Origin: Oscillospiraceae bacterium
Lineage (GTDB): Bacteria > Bacillota > Clostridia > Oscillospirales > Acutalibacteraceae
Assembly: GCA_902786285.1 (NCBI GenBank)
Contig: CADABX010000005.1
Location: 1-54,959 of the forward strand
Reading direction: 5' to 3'
Length of the DNA: 54,959 bases
The notes beneath the pieces were generated by a model, which did not search any database, was not told where the DNA came from, and was given only the letters and a program-made list of their open reading frames with translations. This document shows, piece by piece, positions 17,818 through 28,030 of this stretch (position 1 is its first letter; every line of letters starts with the position of its first letter). Made by a program: the position numbers and the translations under genes.

Positions 17818-18759
17818 TTAAGCGCACACCATCTGCCGAAAATCGGTCTCAATGACCTTCGGGCACACGTCGGGCGAATAGACCCACCGATCCATATGGC
17901 TGCCGGTAAAAAAATAGTGCGCCGGCACAGCCGGATAGGCGGCGTCAAAGGAATCGACGATGATCAGCTTGATCTTCATGCGCTCCGGAATCAGGCTTTT
18001 GATATACACGCTCGCGTGCTGGCCCGGCTCCACACCCGGCACATATTCCGCAAGCCCGGCCAGATTTTCGCGCAGCTCCACAAAGATCCCATAGCGCTCC
18101 ACCGAGCGCACGATGCCGGGCACGGTTTCGCCGGGCTTGAAAAATGCCGCGTTTTCCGCCCAGGTGCCGAGCAGCTCCTTGTAGCTGAGCGTGACCCTGT
18201 CCAGCACGTCGCGCGAACGGACAACGGCTTTGATCCGCTGCCCGGGCCGAAACCGCGCCGACGGGTGCGGGATGCGGGAAACGGAGATCGCGTCGATCGG
18301 CATGAGTGCGCTGATGCCGCAGCCGATGTCGCAAAACACACCGAACGGCTCCATGTGTGTGACCACGGCGTCGATCACGTCGCCGGGCTGCAGTTGGCGC
18401 ACATAGTCGCGCATACACTCCTCCTGCACGGCGCGGCGGCTCAAAAGCGCGATCGTCTCGCCGTTTGCGTCCGGCGCAAAGCCCAGGATCTTGCAGACCA
18501 CGGGCTTGTTGACCCGGGAGATGATCGCAATATCGCGCACCGAGCCGTCCTCGATGCCGATCGCCGCCTCCTCGCGCGCCACAAGCCCGCGCATGGCGCC
18601 CAGATCGACGTGCAGGTTGTGGTCCTTGTCGCACATCACGGCGCGCGCTTCCAGCGTTTTGCCGTTGTACCACGCGTCCTTGAGCGTCGCCTTGGACGAG
18701 AGCAGCAGGCGGTTTTCTTCGGTAGAAATCAAAAAGGTTTCGGGGTAATACTGTTTCAT
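17818..18759 (-). CDS. Triple S1-domain RNA-binding protein, 313 aa
   Basis: Three S1-type OB folds follow an N-terminal stretch of about 30 residues: '[19 protein letters not shown]', '[21 protein letters not shown]' and '[20 protein letters not shown]' mark each unit. The middle and third are canonical, the first diverged. S1 repeats bind single-stranded RNA; a ribosome-associated or RNA-turnover role is possible. The start at 18759 has AAAGGA upstream. It is shorter than ribosomal protein S1 (usually four to six repeats), so it is probably not rpsA. It is monocistronic and divergent from DUF951-prfA. Confidence 0.85.
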   Translation of the reverse strand: MKQYYPETFLISTEENRLLLSSKATLKDAWYNGKTLEARAVMCDKDHNLHVDLGAMRGLVAREEAAIGIEDGSVRDIAIISRVNKPVVCKILGFAPDANGETIALLSRRAVQEECMRDYVRQLQPGDVIDAVVTHMEPFGVFCDIGCGISALMPIDAISVSRIPHPSARFRPGQRIKAVVRSRDVLDRVTLSYKELLGTWAENAAFFKPGETVPGIVRSVERYGIFVELRENLAGLAEYVPGVEPGQHASVYIKSLIPERMKIKLIIVDSFDAAYPAVPAHYFFTGSHMDRWVYSPDVCPKVIETDFRQMVCA

Positions 18760-18860
18760 TGTCTGGTTCCTTTCTTTTGCCCACAGGCAATATAGTGATA
18801 CGTCTTTCATATATATGCGGGAACGGGCAGTTTTATTTTCTTCTTTTTTGCGGCGTAACA

Positions 18861-18889
18861 TTGATATTTCGGGTGAATACTGCTATAAT
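18861..18889 (+). promoter_or_regulatory. Promoter of the DUF951-prfA operon
   Basis: TTGATA (18861-18866), a 17-bp spacer and TATAAT (18884-18889), 35 nt before the GTG start of the first gene. Confidence 0.8.
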
Positions 18890-18923
18890 ATGATATTAGT
18901 TTCAACAAAGGAGGCGGTCAAAA

Positions 18924-19115
18924 GTGGATGTTCGGGTCGGCGATATCCTGACGATGAAGAAAAAGCACCCGTGCGGCGCGGCGGAATTCGACGTGTTGCG
19001 CTCCGGTATGGATTTCAAGCTCAAATGCCGCGGCTGCGGCCACGAGATCATGATCCCGCGCGCCAAGGCGGAAAAGAATATCCGCAAGATCACACGGCCG
19101 CAGGAGGAATCATGA
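18924..19115 (+). CDS. DUF951 family protein, 63 aa
   Basis: The sequence '[17 protein letters not shown]' followed by 'WEVLR'-like and '[13 protein letters not shown]' segments is the DUF951 pattern. Cys residues in HPCG and CRGCGH suggest a small zinc-binding, possibly nucleic-acid-binding protein; function is unproven. Translation starts at GTG (18924) with AAAGGAGG upstream. Its stop overlaps the prfA start (ATGA), giving translational coupling. Confidence 0.9.
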   Translation: MDVRVGDILTMKKKHPCGAAEFDVLRSGMDFKLKCRGCGHEIMIPRAKAEKNIRKITRPQEES

Positions 19116-20194
19116 TCGATAAACTCAATGCCGTCAAAGCGCGGTTTGACGAAGTGGAAACCCAGCTTTGCGACCCGGCGGTCGTCAGCGACCCCGCCTG
19201 TTACGCGGCGCTGATGAAGGAGCGCAAAAGGCTGCAGCCGATCGTCGATTGCTTTGTGCGCTATCTCGTTGCACAGCAGTCGTTCGACGAAGCGAAGAGC
19301 CTGCTCGACGCCGGCGGTCTCGACAAAGATTTCCGCGCACTGGCGCAGGAGGAATATGACACGCAAAAGCAAACGCTCGACGCGCTGCAGGAGGAGCTGA
19401 AGGTGCTGCTGCTGCCGAAGGACGAAAACGACGACAAAAACGTCATCGTCGAAATCCGCGGCGGCGCGGGCGGCGAAGAATCGGCGCTGTTTGCGGCGGT
19501 GCTGTTCCGCATGTATACAATGTATGCCGAACGCAAGGGCTTCAAAATCGAAGTGCTCGGCGAAAACGCCACGGAGCTCGGCGGCTTCAAGGAGATCAGC
19601 TTTCTTGTGGTCGGCGACGGCGCATGGTCGCGCTTTAAATTTGAAAGCGGCGTCCACCGCGTGCAGCGCGTGCCCGAAACGGAATCGCAGGGCAGGATCC
19701 ATACGTCCACCGCAACGGTGGCTGTGTTGCCCGAAGCCGAGGACGTAGATGTGCAGCTCAATCCCGCCGATCTGCAGATCGACACCTTCCGTTCCAGCGG
19801 CGCCGGCGGCCAGCATATCAACAAAACCGAATCCGCCATCCGCATCACCCACCTGCCCACCGGCATTGTGGTGGAATGTCAGGACGAGCGCAGCCAACAC
19901 AAAAACAAAGATAAAGCCCTGCGCGTGCTGCGCAGCAAGATTTTGGAGCTCGAACAGCAAAAGCAGCGCGACTCCATTGCCGACACACGCAAAAGCCAGG
20001 TCGGCACCGGCGACCGCAGCGAACGCATCCGCACCTACAACTATCCGCAGGGACGCGTGTCCGATCACCGCATCGGGCTGACGCTGTATAAGCTCGAACA
20101 GTTTCTCAACGGCGACATGGATGAACTGATCGACGCGCTGATCACCGCCGACACCGCCGAAAAGCTCAGGGAAAGCGAGGCGGTCGCGGGATGA
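19112..20194 (+). CDS. prfA: Peptide chain release factor 1, 360 aa
   Basis: RF1 recognises UAA and UAG stop codons. The codon-recognition tripeptide is PET at residues 188-190 in '[12 protein letters not shown]' (PxT as in RF1, not SPF as in RF2). The peptidyl-hydrolysis GGQ is at 232-234 in '[11 protein letters not shown]'. Length is normal. GGAGG precedes the ATG, which overlaps the DUF951 stop, and its own stop overlaps the next start. Confidence 0.97.
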   Translation: MIDKLNAVKARFDEVETQLCDPAVVSDPACYAALMKERKRLQPIVDCFVRYLVAQQSFDEAKSLLDAGGLDKDFRALAQEEYDTQKQTLDALQEELKVLLLPKDENDDKNVIVEIRGGAGGEESALFAAVLFRMYTMYAERKGFKIEVLGENATELGGFKEISFLVVGDGAWSRFKFESGVHRVQRVPETESQGRIHTSTATVAVLPEAEDVDVQLNPADLQIDTFRSSGAGGQHINKTESAIRITHLPTGIVVECQDERSQHKNKDKALRVLRSKILELEQQKQRDSIADTRKSQVGTGDRSERIRTYNYPQGRVSDHRIGLTLYKLEQFLNGDMDELIDALITADTAEKLRESEAVAG

Positions 20195-21216
20195 ACACAC
20201 TTGTTTTTACCGTCAGCGATCCGCGTGATCCGGCCTTGCAGACCGTCGGCGAGATTTTGCGGCGCGGCGGCCTGGCCGCCATCCCGACCGAAACGGTCTA
20301 CGGGCTTGCCGCCAACGCGCTCGACGACGAGGCCGTGCGTGGCATCTTCCGCGCCAAGGGACGCCCGGCGGACAATCCGCTGATCGTTCATATCAGTGAT
20401 CTTTCCCAATGGGCGCCGCTGGTGCTGGACATTCCCGCACAGGCAAAGCAGCTTGCCGACGCGTTCTGGCCCGGCCCGCTGACCGTCATTTTGCCGAAAA
20501 GCGACCGCGTCTCGTCCGTTGTCAGCGGCGGTCTTTCCACCGTGGCGGTGCGTATGCCGTCGCACCCCGTGGCCCGTGCCATCATCGACAGTGCCGGCGT
20601 GCCGTTGGCGGCCCCGTCGGCCAATACGTCGGGCAAACCGAGCCCGACCACGGCGCAGCACGTCAAAGACGACATGGACAGCAAAATCGACTGCATCGTC
20701 GACGCCGGCCCGTGCAGCGTGGGTGTGGAATCCACCGTGCTCTCGCTTGCCGGAGACAAGCCGCGGCTGCTGCGGCCGGGCGGCGTCACGCCCGCAATGC
20801 TCGAACGCGTGCTGGGCGAGATCGACATCGACGACGCGGTATACCATCAGCTTGCCGCCGGCAAGACCGCCGCGTCGCCCGGCATGAAATATAAGCACTA
20901 CGCGCCCAAAGCGCAGGTGACGATCCTCAAGGGCAGCTTTGCGCAGTTTTGCGATTATGTGGAATCGCACAAAACGCCCGACACGCTGGCGCTGTGCTTT
21001 GACGGCGAAGAAGCGCTTTTGTCCGTCCCGGCCATCGCATTCGGCAAGGAATCCGACGGCAAAAGCCAGGCGGCAAATATTTTCGCCGCTTTGCGCGACG
21101 TGGACCGCCGCGGCGCCGGGCAGGTCTTTGCCCGGTTTCCGAAGATGGACGGCGTGGGACTTGCCGTGTTCAACCGGCTGGTGCGCGCGGCCGCGTTTCA
21201 CATTGTAGAATTGTGA
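20191..21216 (+). CDS. ywlC: L-threonylcarbamoyladenylate synthase (Sua5/YwlC type), 341 aa
   Basis: The protein makes threonylcarbamoyl-AMP for the t6A37 modification of ANN-decoding tRNAs. The YrdC domain spans about residues 10-205 ('[20 protein letters not shown]', '[13 protein letters not shown]', '[15 protein letters not shown]', '[13 protein letters not shown]') and is followed by the Sua5 C-terminal domain (to 341), which distinguishes it from the short TsaC form. It starts by ATGA overlap with prfA and stays in the operon. Confidence 0.94.
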   Translation: MNTLVFTVSDPRDPALQTVGEILRRGGLAAIPTETVYGLAANALDDEAVRGIFRAKGRPADNPLIVHISDLSQWAPLVLDIPAQAKQLADAFWPGPLTVILPKSDRVSSVVSGGLSTVAVRMPSHPVARAIIDSAGVPLAAPSANTSGKPSPTTAQHVKDDMDSKIDCIVDAGPCSVGVESTVLSLAGDKPRLLRPGGVTPAMLERVLGEIDIDDAVYHQLAAGKTAASPGMKYKHYAPKAQVTILKGSFAQFCDYVESHKTPDTLALCFDGEEALLSVPAIAFGKESDGKSQAANIFAALRDVDRRGAGQVFARFPKMDGVGLAVFNRLVRAAAFHIVEL

Positions 21217-21224
21217 GGGACTTC

Positions 21225-21830
21225 ATGATCTGTTACGGACTGACCGGCAAAACCGGCGCGGGCAAAAGCACCGCCGCCGCATGGCTGCGCGACAAGGGAT
21301 GGTACGTCATCGACGGCGATCTGCTCGCGCGGGAAATCATGCTGCCCGGCTCGCCCGTTTTGCGCCGGGTCGCGGACGCGTTCGGCGAAGATCTGCTGTT
21401 GCCCGACGGCAGTCTGGACCGCAAGGGACTGGTGCAGCGGCTGCGCGGCACCGAAAACGGCGTGGCGCTGCTCAACGCCCTGACCCACCCGGCGATCGAC
21501 GCACTGGTGCAGCGGGAGATAGAACAGGCGAAAAACGCCGGCTATACCCACTGCGTGTTCGACGCGGCGGCGCTGCTCGAAAGCCCGAGCAGAGCGCGGT
21601 GCCAAAAGATCATCGTTGTCACGGCGCCGCCCGAAATCCGGCTGCAGCGCATCCTTTCTCGCGACGGTCTGAGCGAAGCGCAGGCAAATGCGCGCATGGC
21701 GATGCAAAAAGACGACGAATGGTACCTTTCGCAGGCCGACTATATCATCCGCAACTATCCGCCCTATACACTCGAAGAGGAACTATCCAAGGTGATCGCA
21801 TGCCCGGACGCAAACACAGACGAAAACTGA
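21225..21830 (+). CDS. coaE: Dephospho-CoA kinase, 201 aa
   Basis: The protein catalyses the last step of CoA synthesis. The P-loop 'GLTGKTGAGKST' is at residues 5-16, 'VIDGDLLAREIM' is the substrate-binding segment and 'FDAAALLES' the conserved middle strand (usually DxPLLFE). 'YLSQADYIIRN' near the end matches the family. The start at 21225 has GAGGG upstream and lies 8 nt after ywlC. The usual PLLFE motif is AALLES here, a mild deviation. Confidence 0.92.
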   Translation: MICYGLTGKTGAGKSTAAAWLRDKGWYVIDGDLLAREIMLPGSPVLRRVADAFGEDLLLPDGSLDRKGLVQRLRGTENGVALLNALTHPAIDALVQREIEQAKNAGYTHCVFDAAALLESPSRARCQKIIVVTAPPEIRLQRILSRDGLSEAQANARMAMQKDDEWYLSQADYIIRNYPPYTLEEELSKVIACPDANTDEN

Positions 21831-22378
21831 AGCCGCTGGGCTGGGCCGCGCTGGCGGTACTGCTGCTGGGGATCGTCCTCGGCGGTTTTGCCGTGCGCAA
21901 AGCGGTGATGCAAACATTATATCCGGTGCGCTACGATGAATTTGTCGAAACATACACCACGGCGCACAAGCTGGAAAAATCTTTTATCTATGCCGTCATC
22001 AAATGCGAAAGCAGCTTTGACCCGAACGCCGTGTCCAGCGTCGGCGCGCGCGGGCTGATGCAGATCATGCCCGAAACCTACCGGTGGCTGCAAAGCAAAA
22101 CCGGCGACACGAACAGCGACGATCAGCTTTTTGACCCCGAAACGTCCATCCGCTACGGCTGTATGCTGTATGAGATATTGCTGCGGCAGTTCGGCGACGA
22201 GCGTGTGGCGGTCTGCGCCTATCACGCCGGGATGGGCAATGTGGAAAAATGGCTGCAAAACCCGCAATATTCCGACGACGGCAAAACACTCAAAGCGATC
22301 CCCTTCCCGTCCACCGCGCAATATGCCGACCGGGTGATGCGCACGCGGGAGATCTACAAGCGTTTATACAATCTCTAA
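21800..22378 (+). CDS. Membrane-anchored lytic transglycosylase (SLT family), 192 aa
   Basis: A basic N-terminus and one transmembrane helix (about residues 13-30) are followed by an SLT domain: catalytic Glu70 in 'VIKCESSFDPNAVSSVGARG', then 'GLMQIMPET' and 'AYHAGMGNVEKWL'. It cleaves peptidoglycan glycan strands outside the membrane; SLT domains next to coaE are common in Clostridia. It starts inside coaE (31-nt overlap) in another frame. Confidence 0.92.
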   Translation: MPGRKHRRKLKPLGWAALAVLLLGIVLGGFAVRKAVMQTLYPVRYDEFVETYTTAHKLEKSFIYAVIKCESSFDPNAVSSVGARGLMQIMPETYRWLQSKTGDTNSDDQLFDPETSIRYGCMLYEILLRQFGDERVAVCAYHAGMGNVEKWLQNPQYSDDGKTLKAIPFPSTAQYADRVMRTREIYKRLYNL

Positions 22379-22392
22379 GGAGGATTTCCAAT

Positions 22393-23790
22393 ATGTCAGA
22401 AAAAAACGAAGTGAAAGCGCTGCAGGAACAGCTCTCGATCCACAACGACCATTTCCTGAAGCACCACGACAGTGAACTCGCCGCGGCCGACGCGTTTTGC
22501 GACGGCTACAAAGCCTTTTTGCAAGCCGCCAAAACCGAACGCGAATGCAACAAAGCGGTGATCGAAAAAGCGAAGGCAAACGGCTTTGTGCCGTTTGATC
22601 CGTTTGCGTCCTATAAGCCCGGCGACAAGGTCTACTATGACAACCGCGGCAAATCCGTGATCCTTTGCGTGATCGGCAAAAAGAGCGTCGCCGAGGGCGT
22701 CAAAATCGTGGCGTCCCACATCGACTCCCCGCGGCTCGACATGAAGCCGACGCCGCTGTATGAAGACACCGAGATGGCGTATTTCAAAACGCATTACTAC
22801 GGCGGCATCCGCAAATATCAGTGGGCGGCCATTCCCCTTTCTCTGCACGGCGTGTTTGTCAAAAAAGACGGCACCGTCGTCAACGTCCGGCTCGGCGAAG
22901 ACAAGGGCGACCCGCAGTTTGTGGTGACCGACCTTTTGCCGCACCTTGCCAAGGAGCAGTCCAAGCGCACGCTTTCCGAGGGCATCAAGGGCGAAGAGCT
23001 CAACCTTGTGATCGGTTCGCGTCCGTTCAAAAGCGACGAGGGCAGCGAGCTGGTGAAGCTGCAGATCCTCAAGCTCCTGTGCGACAAATACGGCATCGAC
23101 GAAACCGACTTCATGTCCGCCGAGCTCGAAGCGGTGCCGGCGTTTGAGGTACGCGACATCGGCTTTGACCGCAGTCTCATCGGCGGCTACGGCCACGACG
23201 ACCGCGTGTGCGCCTATCCGGCGATGGAAGCGCTGCTGACCCTTGACGTGCCCGAACACACCTGCCTGACCGTCCTCGCCGACAAGGAAGAGATCGGCTC
23301 CGACGGCAACACGGGTCTCAATTCGTCCTTTATGAAATACTTCATCGAAGACCTCGCCGATATGCAGGGCGTCAAGGCGCGCCATGTTTTGCACAACTCC
23401 GACTGCCTGTCCGCCGACGTGACCGCGGCGTTTGACCCCACGTTCCCGCAGGTCTATGACAAGACGAACACCTCGTTTGTCAACCACGGCGTTTCGATCG
23501 CGAAATACACCGGCGCACGCGGCAAAGGCGGAGCGAGTGACGCCAACGCCGAATATGTGGGCAAGATCCGCGCCATTCTCGACAACGCGAACGTGCACTG
23601 GCAGATCGGCGAGATGGGCAAGGTGGACGAAGGCGGCGGAGGAACCGTCGCGCTGTATATCGCCAACCTTGACGTCAACGTGGTCGACCTCGGCGTGCCC
23701 GTGCTGAGCATGCACGCGCCGTTTGAAGTGGTTGCAAAAACCGACGTGTATTCCACGTTCAAGGCCTGCGAAGCGTTTTACAGAAGCTGA
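22393..23790 (+). CDS. M18-family aspartyl aminopeptidase, 465 aa
   Basis: This is a zinc metallopeptidase. Ligand regions are visible as 'VASHIDSPRLDMKP' (His/Asp), 'GYGHDDRVCAYPAM', 'ADKEEIGSDGNTG' (catalytic Glu and ligand) and 'GVPVLSMHAPFEV' (final His). Length agrees with the family. The start has AAGGAGG 8 nt upstream and lies 14 nt after the transglycosylase. It probably recycles acidic N-terminal residues from peptides in the cytoplasm. It is the last gene of the DUF951 operon. Confidence 0.94.
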   Translation: MSEKNEVKALQEQLSIHNDHFLKHHDSELAAADAFCDGYKAFLQAAKTERECNKAVIEKAKANGFVPFDPFASYKPGDKVYYDNRGKSVILCVIGKKSVAEGVKIVASHIDSPRLDMKPTPLYEDTEMAYFKTHYYGGIRKYQWAAIPLSLHGVFVKKDGTVVNVRLGEDKGDPQFVVTDLLPHLAKEQSKRTLSEGIKGEELNLVIGSRPFKSDEGSELVKLQILKLLCDKYGIDETDFMSAELEAVPAFEVRDIGFDRSLIGGYGHDDRVCAYPAMEALLTLDVPEHTCLTVLADKEEIGSDGNTGLNSSFMKYFIEDLADMQGVKARHVLHNSDCLSADVTAAFDPTFPQVYDKTNTSFVNHGVSIAKYTGARGKGGASDANAEYVGKIRAILDNANVHWQIGEMGKVDEGGGGTVALYIANLDVNVVDLGVPVLSMHAPFEVVAKTDVYSTFKACEAFYRS

Positions 23791-23809
23791 AGATTTTTCA
23801 TAGAACGAA

Positions 23810-23844
23810 ACTACCCGCCCTCGTGTGAGAGCGGGTAGTGGTTT
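23810..23844 (+). terminator. Intrinsic terminator of the DUF951-aminopeptidase operon
   Basis: The stem ACTACCCGC/GCGGGTAGT (23810-23818 with 23831-23839) can extend inward; GGTTTT follows. Confidence 0.75.
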
Positions 23845-24026
23845 TATGATGACGCACAAAAGCACCGCGGGCGACAATTGCACAGAGCCGGACCGACGCT
23901 GCAATTCTAAGTACTGTCAGCTCCCTTCCCCTTCGCGGCGCATTCTTCCCGCCGCGCACAACATCCATCGCGTCCCCGACGACTAAAAACTGTCGGCTGA
24001 CGCCTGCGCCACACATCGCGCGGCGC

Positions 24027-24055
24027 TTGACTTCTCCAGCAAATTATACTATAAT
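24027..24055 (+). promoter_or_regulatory. Promoter of metY-ychF
   Basis: TTGACT (24027-24032), a 17-bp spacer and TATAAT (24050-24055). The leader is about 30 nt, with no room for a SAM riboswitch. The preceding 180 bp holds no gene, only GC-rich palindromic fragments. Confidence 0.8.
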
Positions 24056-24092
24056 ACTTTCACCGAATCCGATGATGAAACGGGGCTGTCAA

Positions 24093-25376
24093 ATGAAAGA
24101 TTATAAAATTGCGACCAAATGTGTCCGCGCCGGCTACAAGCCCGGCAATAAAGAACCCATCGTTTTGCCGATCGTACAGAGCACGACCTATAAATACGAC
24201 AGCGGCGACGCGATGGGCAAGATGTTTGACCTTGAGGACGACGGCTATTTCTATACCCGTCTTGCCAATCCCACCAACGACGCTGTTGCCGCCAAAATCG
24301 CCGCGCTCGAAGGCGGCGTGGCTGCGGTTCTGACCTCGTCCGGCCAGGCGGCCAACCTGTTTGCCGTGCTCAACCTCTGCGCGGCGGGCGATCACGTGGT
24401 CTCCTCCGTCGCCATCTACGGCGGCACATTCAATCTGTTCAACGTCACGCTGCGCCGTATGGGCGTCGATTTCACGTTTGTGTCGCCCGACTGCTCCGAC
24501 GAGGAGCTGGAAGCGGCGTTCAAAGAGAACACCAAATGCGTGTTCGGCGAAACGCTGTCGAATCCGTCGCTCAATGTGCTCGATATCGAAAAGTTCGCGC
24601 TCGCTGCGCACCGCCACGGCGTGCCGCTGATTGTGGACAACACCTTCCCCACACCCGTCAACTGCCGGCCGTTTGAATTCGGCGCCGACATCGTGACCCA
24701 TTCCACCACAAAATATATGGACGGCCACGCCACACAGGTGGGCGGCGTCGTGGTGGATTCCGGCAACTTTGACTGGACCCAGAACGACAAGTTCCCCGGT
24801 CTGACCACACCGGACGACTCCTACCACGGCATCGTCTATACCGAGCGCTTCGGCAAAGCGGCGTTCATCACAAAATGCGTCAGCCAGCTCATGCGCGACC
24901 TCGGCTCGATCCCGTCGCCGCACAATGCGTTTTTGCTCAACCTCGGGCTGGAAACGCTGCCGCTGCGGATGCGCCAGCATTGCGAAAACGCGCAGAAGGT
25001 CGCCGCGTTTTTACAGCAAAGCGACTGTGTGAGCTGGGTCAGCTATCCGGGTCTCCCGGGTGATCCCGAATACGCGAAAGCGCAAAAATATATGCCCCAC
25101 GGCACAAGCGGCGTCATCTCCTTCGGCGTCAAGGGCGGCCGGGAGGCTGCCACGAAATTTATGGACGCGCTCGAGCTTGCCAACATCGTGACCCATGTGG
25201 CGGACTGCCGCACCTGCGTGCTGCACCCGGCGTCCACCACCCACCGCCAGCTCACCAAAGAGCAGCTCGAGGAAGGCGGCGTCAAAGAGGATCTGATCCG
25301 TCTGTCGGTCGGCATCGAGGACGCAGACGATATCATTGACGATCTGCGGCAGGCACTGGAAAAAGCAACGAAATAA
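24093..25376 (+). CDS. metY: O-acetylhomoserine sulfhydrylase-type PLP enzyme, 427 aa
   Basis: This is a Cys/Met-metabolism PLP enzyme: 'TSSGQAANLFAVLNL' (cofactor phosphate site), 'IVDNTFPTPVNCRPFEFGADI' (Asp under the pyridine ring) and 'THSTTKYMDGHATQVGGVVVD' with the Schiff-base Lys in STTKY. The insertion after this motif and the total length of about 427 favour MetY (homocysteine from O-acetylhomoserine and sulfide) over gamma-lyases; a lyase cannot be excluded. The start at 24093 is 31 nt after the probable transcript start; two ATGs at 24072 and 24075 are alternatives with no better ribosome site. Confidence 0.9.
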   Translation: MKDYKIATKCVRAGYKPGNKEPIVLPIVQSTTYKYDSGDAMGKMFDLEDDGYFYTRLANPTNDAVAAKIAALEGGVAAVLTSSGQAANLFAVLNLCAAGDHVVSSVAIYGGTFNLFNVTLRRMGVDFTFVSPDCSDEELEAAFKENTKCVFGETLSNPSLNVLDIEKFALAAHRHGVPLIVDNTFPTPVNCRPFEFGADIVTHSTTKYMDGHATQVGGVVVDSGNFDWTQNDKFPGLTTPDDSYHGIVYTERFGKAAFITKCVSQLMRDLGSIPSPHNAFLLNLGLETLPLRMRQHCENAQKVAAFLQQSDCVSWVSYPGLPGDPEYAKAQKYMPHGTSGVISFGVKGGREAATKFMDALELANIVTHVADCRTCVLHPASTTHRQLTKEQLEEGGVKEDLIRLSVGIEDADDIIDDLRQALEKATK

Positions 25377-25392
25377 AAGGAAGCGTGAAAAA

Positions 25393-26487
25393 ATGAAACT
25401 TGGTATTGTGGGTCTGCCGAACGTCGGCAAAAGCACCCTGTTTAACGCGATCACCAACGCGGGCGCCCAAAGCGCCAACTACGCGTTTTGCACGATTGAA
25501 CCGAACGTCGGCATGGTCGACGTGCCGGACGCGCGCATCGACGCGCTGTGCGAGATGTATCACCCGAAAAAACGCACGCCCGCCACGATCGAATTTGTGG
25601 ACATCGCCGGCCTCGTCAAGGGCGCGAGCAAGGGCGAAGGTTTAGGCAACAAATTTCTCTCGCATATCCGCGAAGTGGACGCCATCGTTCATGTGGTGCG
25701 CTGCTTTGAAAACGACGACATCATCCACGTGGACGGCAGCATCGACGCAAAGCGCGACATTGAAACGATCAACCTCGAGCTGATTTTGTCCGACCTTGAG
25801 CTGATCGACCGCCGCATCGACCGCGCCAGCAAAGCGATGAAGGGCGACAAGAGCCTGGCGGCGCAGGTGGAATTCTTCAAGCGCGTGAAGGCGACGCTCG
25901 AAAACGAGCAGCCCGCCCGCGCGGTGGACTGCGACGAAACCGAAAAAGCGTGGCTCGACGAAGCGGCGCTGCTGACGAGCAAGCCCGTGATCTACGCCTG
26001 CAACATGAGCGAAGAGGATTTCACGGCCGGTATCGACAGCAACGAACAATACAAGGCCGTATGCGCAATTGCCAAAGCGGAGGGCAGCGAAGTGCTGCCG
26101 ATCTGCGCCGGACTCGAGGCGGAGATCTCCTCGCTGCCGAAAGAGGACCGCGAGCTGTTTCTCGCCGACCTCGGTGTTGAACAGGGCGGATTGGATCTTT
26201 TGATCCAGCGCAGCTATCACCTGCTCGGTCTGATCTCCTACCTCACTGCCGGTACCCCGGAGGTGCGCGCCTGGACGATTAAGGAAGGCACCAAAGCGCC
26301 GCAGGCCGCCGGCAAGATCCATTCCGATTTTGAACGCGGCTTCATCCGTGCCGAGATCGTCACGTTTGACAATCTGATGGCGTGCGGTTCCCTGGCCGCC
26401 GCGCGCGAAAAGGGACTGGTTCGTTCCGAGGGCAAGGACTATGTGATGAAGGACGGCGACATTGTCCACTTCCTGTTTAACGTCTGA
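25393..26487 (+). CDS. ychF: YchF/Obg-family GTPase/ATPase, 364 aa
   Basis: The G1 motif 'GLPNVGKST' is at residues 7-15, '[21 protein letters not shown]' is switch II/G3, and 'YACNMSE' replaces the NKxD motif, which explains ATP preference in this family. The C-terminal TGS/DUF933 domain ('[28 protein letters not shown]') is intact. YchF is a universal ribosome-associated protein. AAAGGAAG precedes the ATG, 16 nt after metY, so the two are probably co-transcribed. Confidence 0.96.
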   Translation: MKLGIVGLPNVGKSTLFNAITNAGAQSANYAFCTIEPNVGMVDVPDARIDALCEMYHPKKRTPATIEFVDIAGLVKGASKGEGLGNKFLSHIREVDAIVHVVRCFENDDIIHVDGSIDAKRDIETINLELILSDLELIDRRIDRASKAMKGDKSLAAQVEFFKRVKATLENEQPARAVDCDETEKAWLDEAALLTSKPVIYACNMSEEDFTAGIDSNEQYKAVCAIAKAEGSEVLPICAGLEAEISSLPKEDRELFLADLGVEQGGLDLLIQRSYHLLGLISYLTAGTPEVRAWTIKEGTKAPQAAGKIHSDFERGFIRAEIVTFDNLMACGSLAAAREKGLVRSEGKDYVMKDGDIVHFLFNV

Positions 26488-26490
26488 CCC

Positions 26491-26521
26491 AAAAAGCTGC
26501 CGAATTTGCGGCAGCTTTTTT
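26491..26521 (+). terminator. Intrinsic terminator after ychF
   Basis: A 12-bp stem AAAAAGCTGCCG/CGGCAGCTTTTT (26491-26502 with 26509-26520), 3 nt after the stop codon. Confidence 0.92.
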
Positions 26522-26558
26522 CAGTGGTTAGTGCTTCGTGCTTCGTATTTAGCGGCAG

Positions 26559-28002
26559 GGGCGGCCAATGGCCGCCCAATTTTCGTCTTTATCGCGGTAC
26601 CGCCGTCTGTTTCGCCGCCTTTTTGCTCTGCCGTCCACGGCCATCAGCCCGCAAAACAGCCGTCAGTTTTCAACCAATACGGCCGTTTTTCTCTCAATCA
26701 ACCTTTGTTGGTCGTTGCGACAGCAACGACCAACTACCCAGCCATTGGCGTAGCGGCTGTCGTCGGGCTGGCCGCTTTTTCGCTCTGCTGTCCGCAGCAG
26801 TCAGCCCGCGAAACAGCCGTCAGTTTTCAACCAAGACGGCCGTTTTTCTTTCATATCAACCTCGTTGTCAGCGGCGGCAGCCGCTGACAACTTTTCCTTC
26901 CGTTAGGTCGCCCGCCTTTTTGCTCTGCCGTCCACGGCCATCTGCCCGCGAAACGACCGTCAGTCTTCAACCAAGACGGCCGTTTTTCTTTCTTTCGCGA
27001 AAGAAAGAAAAAGTCGGCGGTAAAAAGAAAGAAAGCTTCGCATACGGCAAAAGAAGAAACGCCGTTCCTTCGCTGCGCTACGGAAAAGCGGCGTTTCATT
27101 TTGCCTACCATGTCAAATCGGTCAACCCCATTGCCGCTGTGCGGCATTGCACAGCATAAAAAGTTGACCCGAAAAGAACGCTGCGGACGCCGCAAAAGTT
27201 TCCTCCTTTGCCACGCGTTTTCGCAATGCCTAAGTGCTGATTTACAAGCATTCGTGATCCTTGCAGTTTTTCTACACTGAACCGACGCCCACAACTTTCT
27301 TTCCATGCAAGGCATTGCAATGGAAACCAAAAAGCAAAGCCGATTGGTTCTTTCTTCTGAACTCCTTCATCGACAGTTCCGCGGTGCAGATCACCGCAAT
27401 GCCGTCCTTTCGGCACTGGGAGTTGAGGCTGGCTGTTCCGGTAGGCAAAATGAAACGCCGCTTTCCGCGCCGTAGGCAGCGGACGGCGTTTCTTCTTTTG
27501 CCGTATCCAGATTCTCTCTTTTTTCTGCCGACTTTTTCTCTCTATAAAGAGAGAAAAACGGCCGTCTTGGTTGAAGGCTGACGGTCGTTTCGCGGGCAGA
27601 CTGCTGTGGACAGCAGAGCAAAAAAGCGGACAGTCTGACGACAACCGCTACGCCAATGGCAGGGCAGTTGTTCGTTGCTGTCGCAACGAACAACAAAGGT
27701 TGATGGAGAGAAAAACGGCCGTCTTGGTTGAAGACTGGCGGCCGTTTCGCGGGCAGATGGCCGTGACCGGCAGGGCAAAAAAGCGGCCAGTCTGACGACA
27801 GCCGCTACGCCAATGGCAGGGCAGTTGTTCGTTGCTGTCGCAACGAACAACAAAGGTTGATTGAGAGAAAAACGGCCGTCTGGGTTGAAGGCTGACGGCC
27901 GTTTTTCGGGGTGAACGCTGCGGACAGCAGAGCGAAAAAGCGGTGAACCTGCCGGCGGCCAGGACGGTAAAGGCAAAAAAAGCGGGCGGCCAATGGCCGC
28001 CC
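26559..28002. repeat. 1.4-kb array of ~155-bp repeat units in opposed triplets
   Basis: No convincing gene lies between ychF and nifU. Identical palindromes GGGCGGCCAATGGCCGCCC mark the ends (26559-26577 and 27984-28002). On the right, three direct units start near 27551, 27708 and 27865 (period 157). On the left, three units in the opposite orientation end near 26697, 26854 and 26995. Each unit has an ACGGCCGT-N-ACGGCCGT-like hairpin; most also have a 12-bp hairpin such as GTTGTTCGTTGC/GCAACGAACAAC (27667-27694, 27824-27851; related stems at 26707-26734 and 26864-26891). The inverted arms continue inward to about 27110 and 27435 around a unique core. Short overlapping reading frames here are Arg/Phe-rich and differ between copies, so they are not scored as genes. 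Confidence 0.85.
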
Positions 28003-28030
28003 CTTGCTTTGAATCGCTGAATGCTGAAAC

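Noticed and set aside
24062-24093. SAM riboswitch ahead of metY
   Set aside because: The leader is only about 30 nt, too short for any known SAM-binding RNA.
27105-27644. Leftward frame of 179 codons through the core of the repeat array
   Set aside because: Its first half is repeat sequence, the remainder has no recognised motif and no ribosome site; possibly a remnant, not scored as a gene.
26559-28002. CRISPR array
   Set aside because: Units are about 155 bp, inverted in half the array, and there are no spacers or cas genes.
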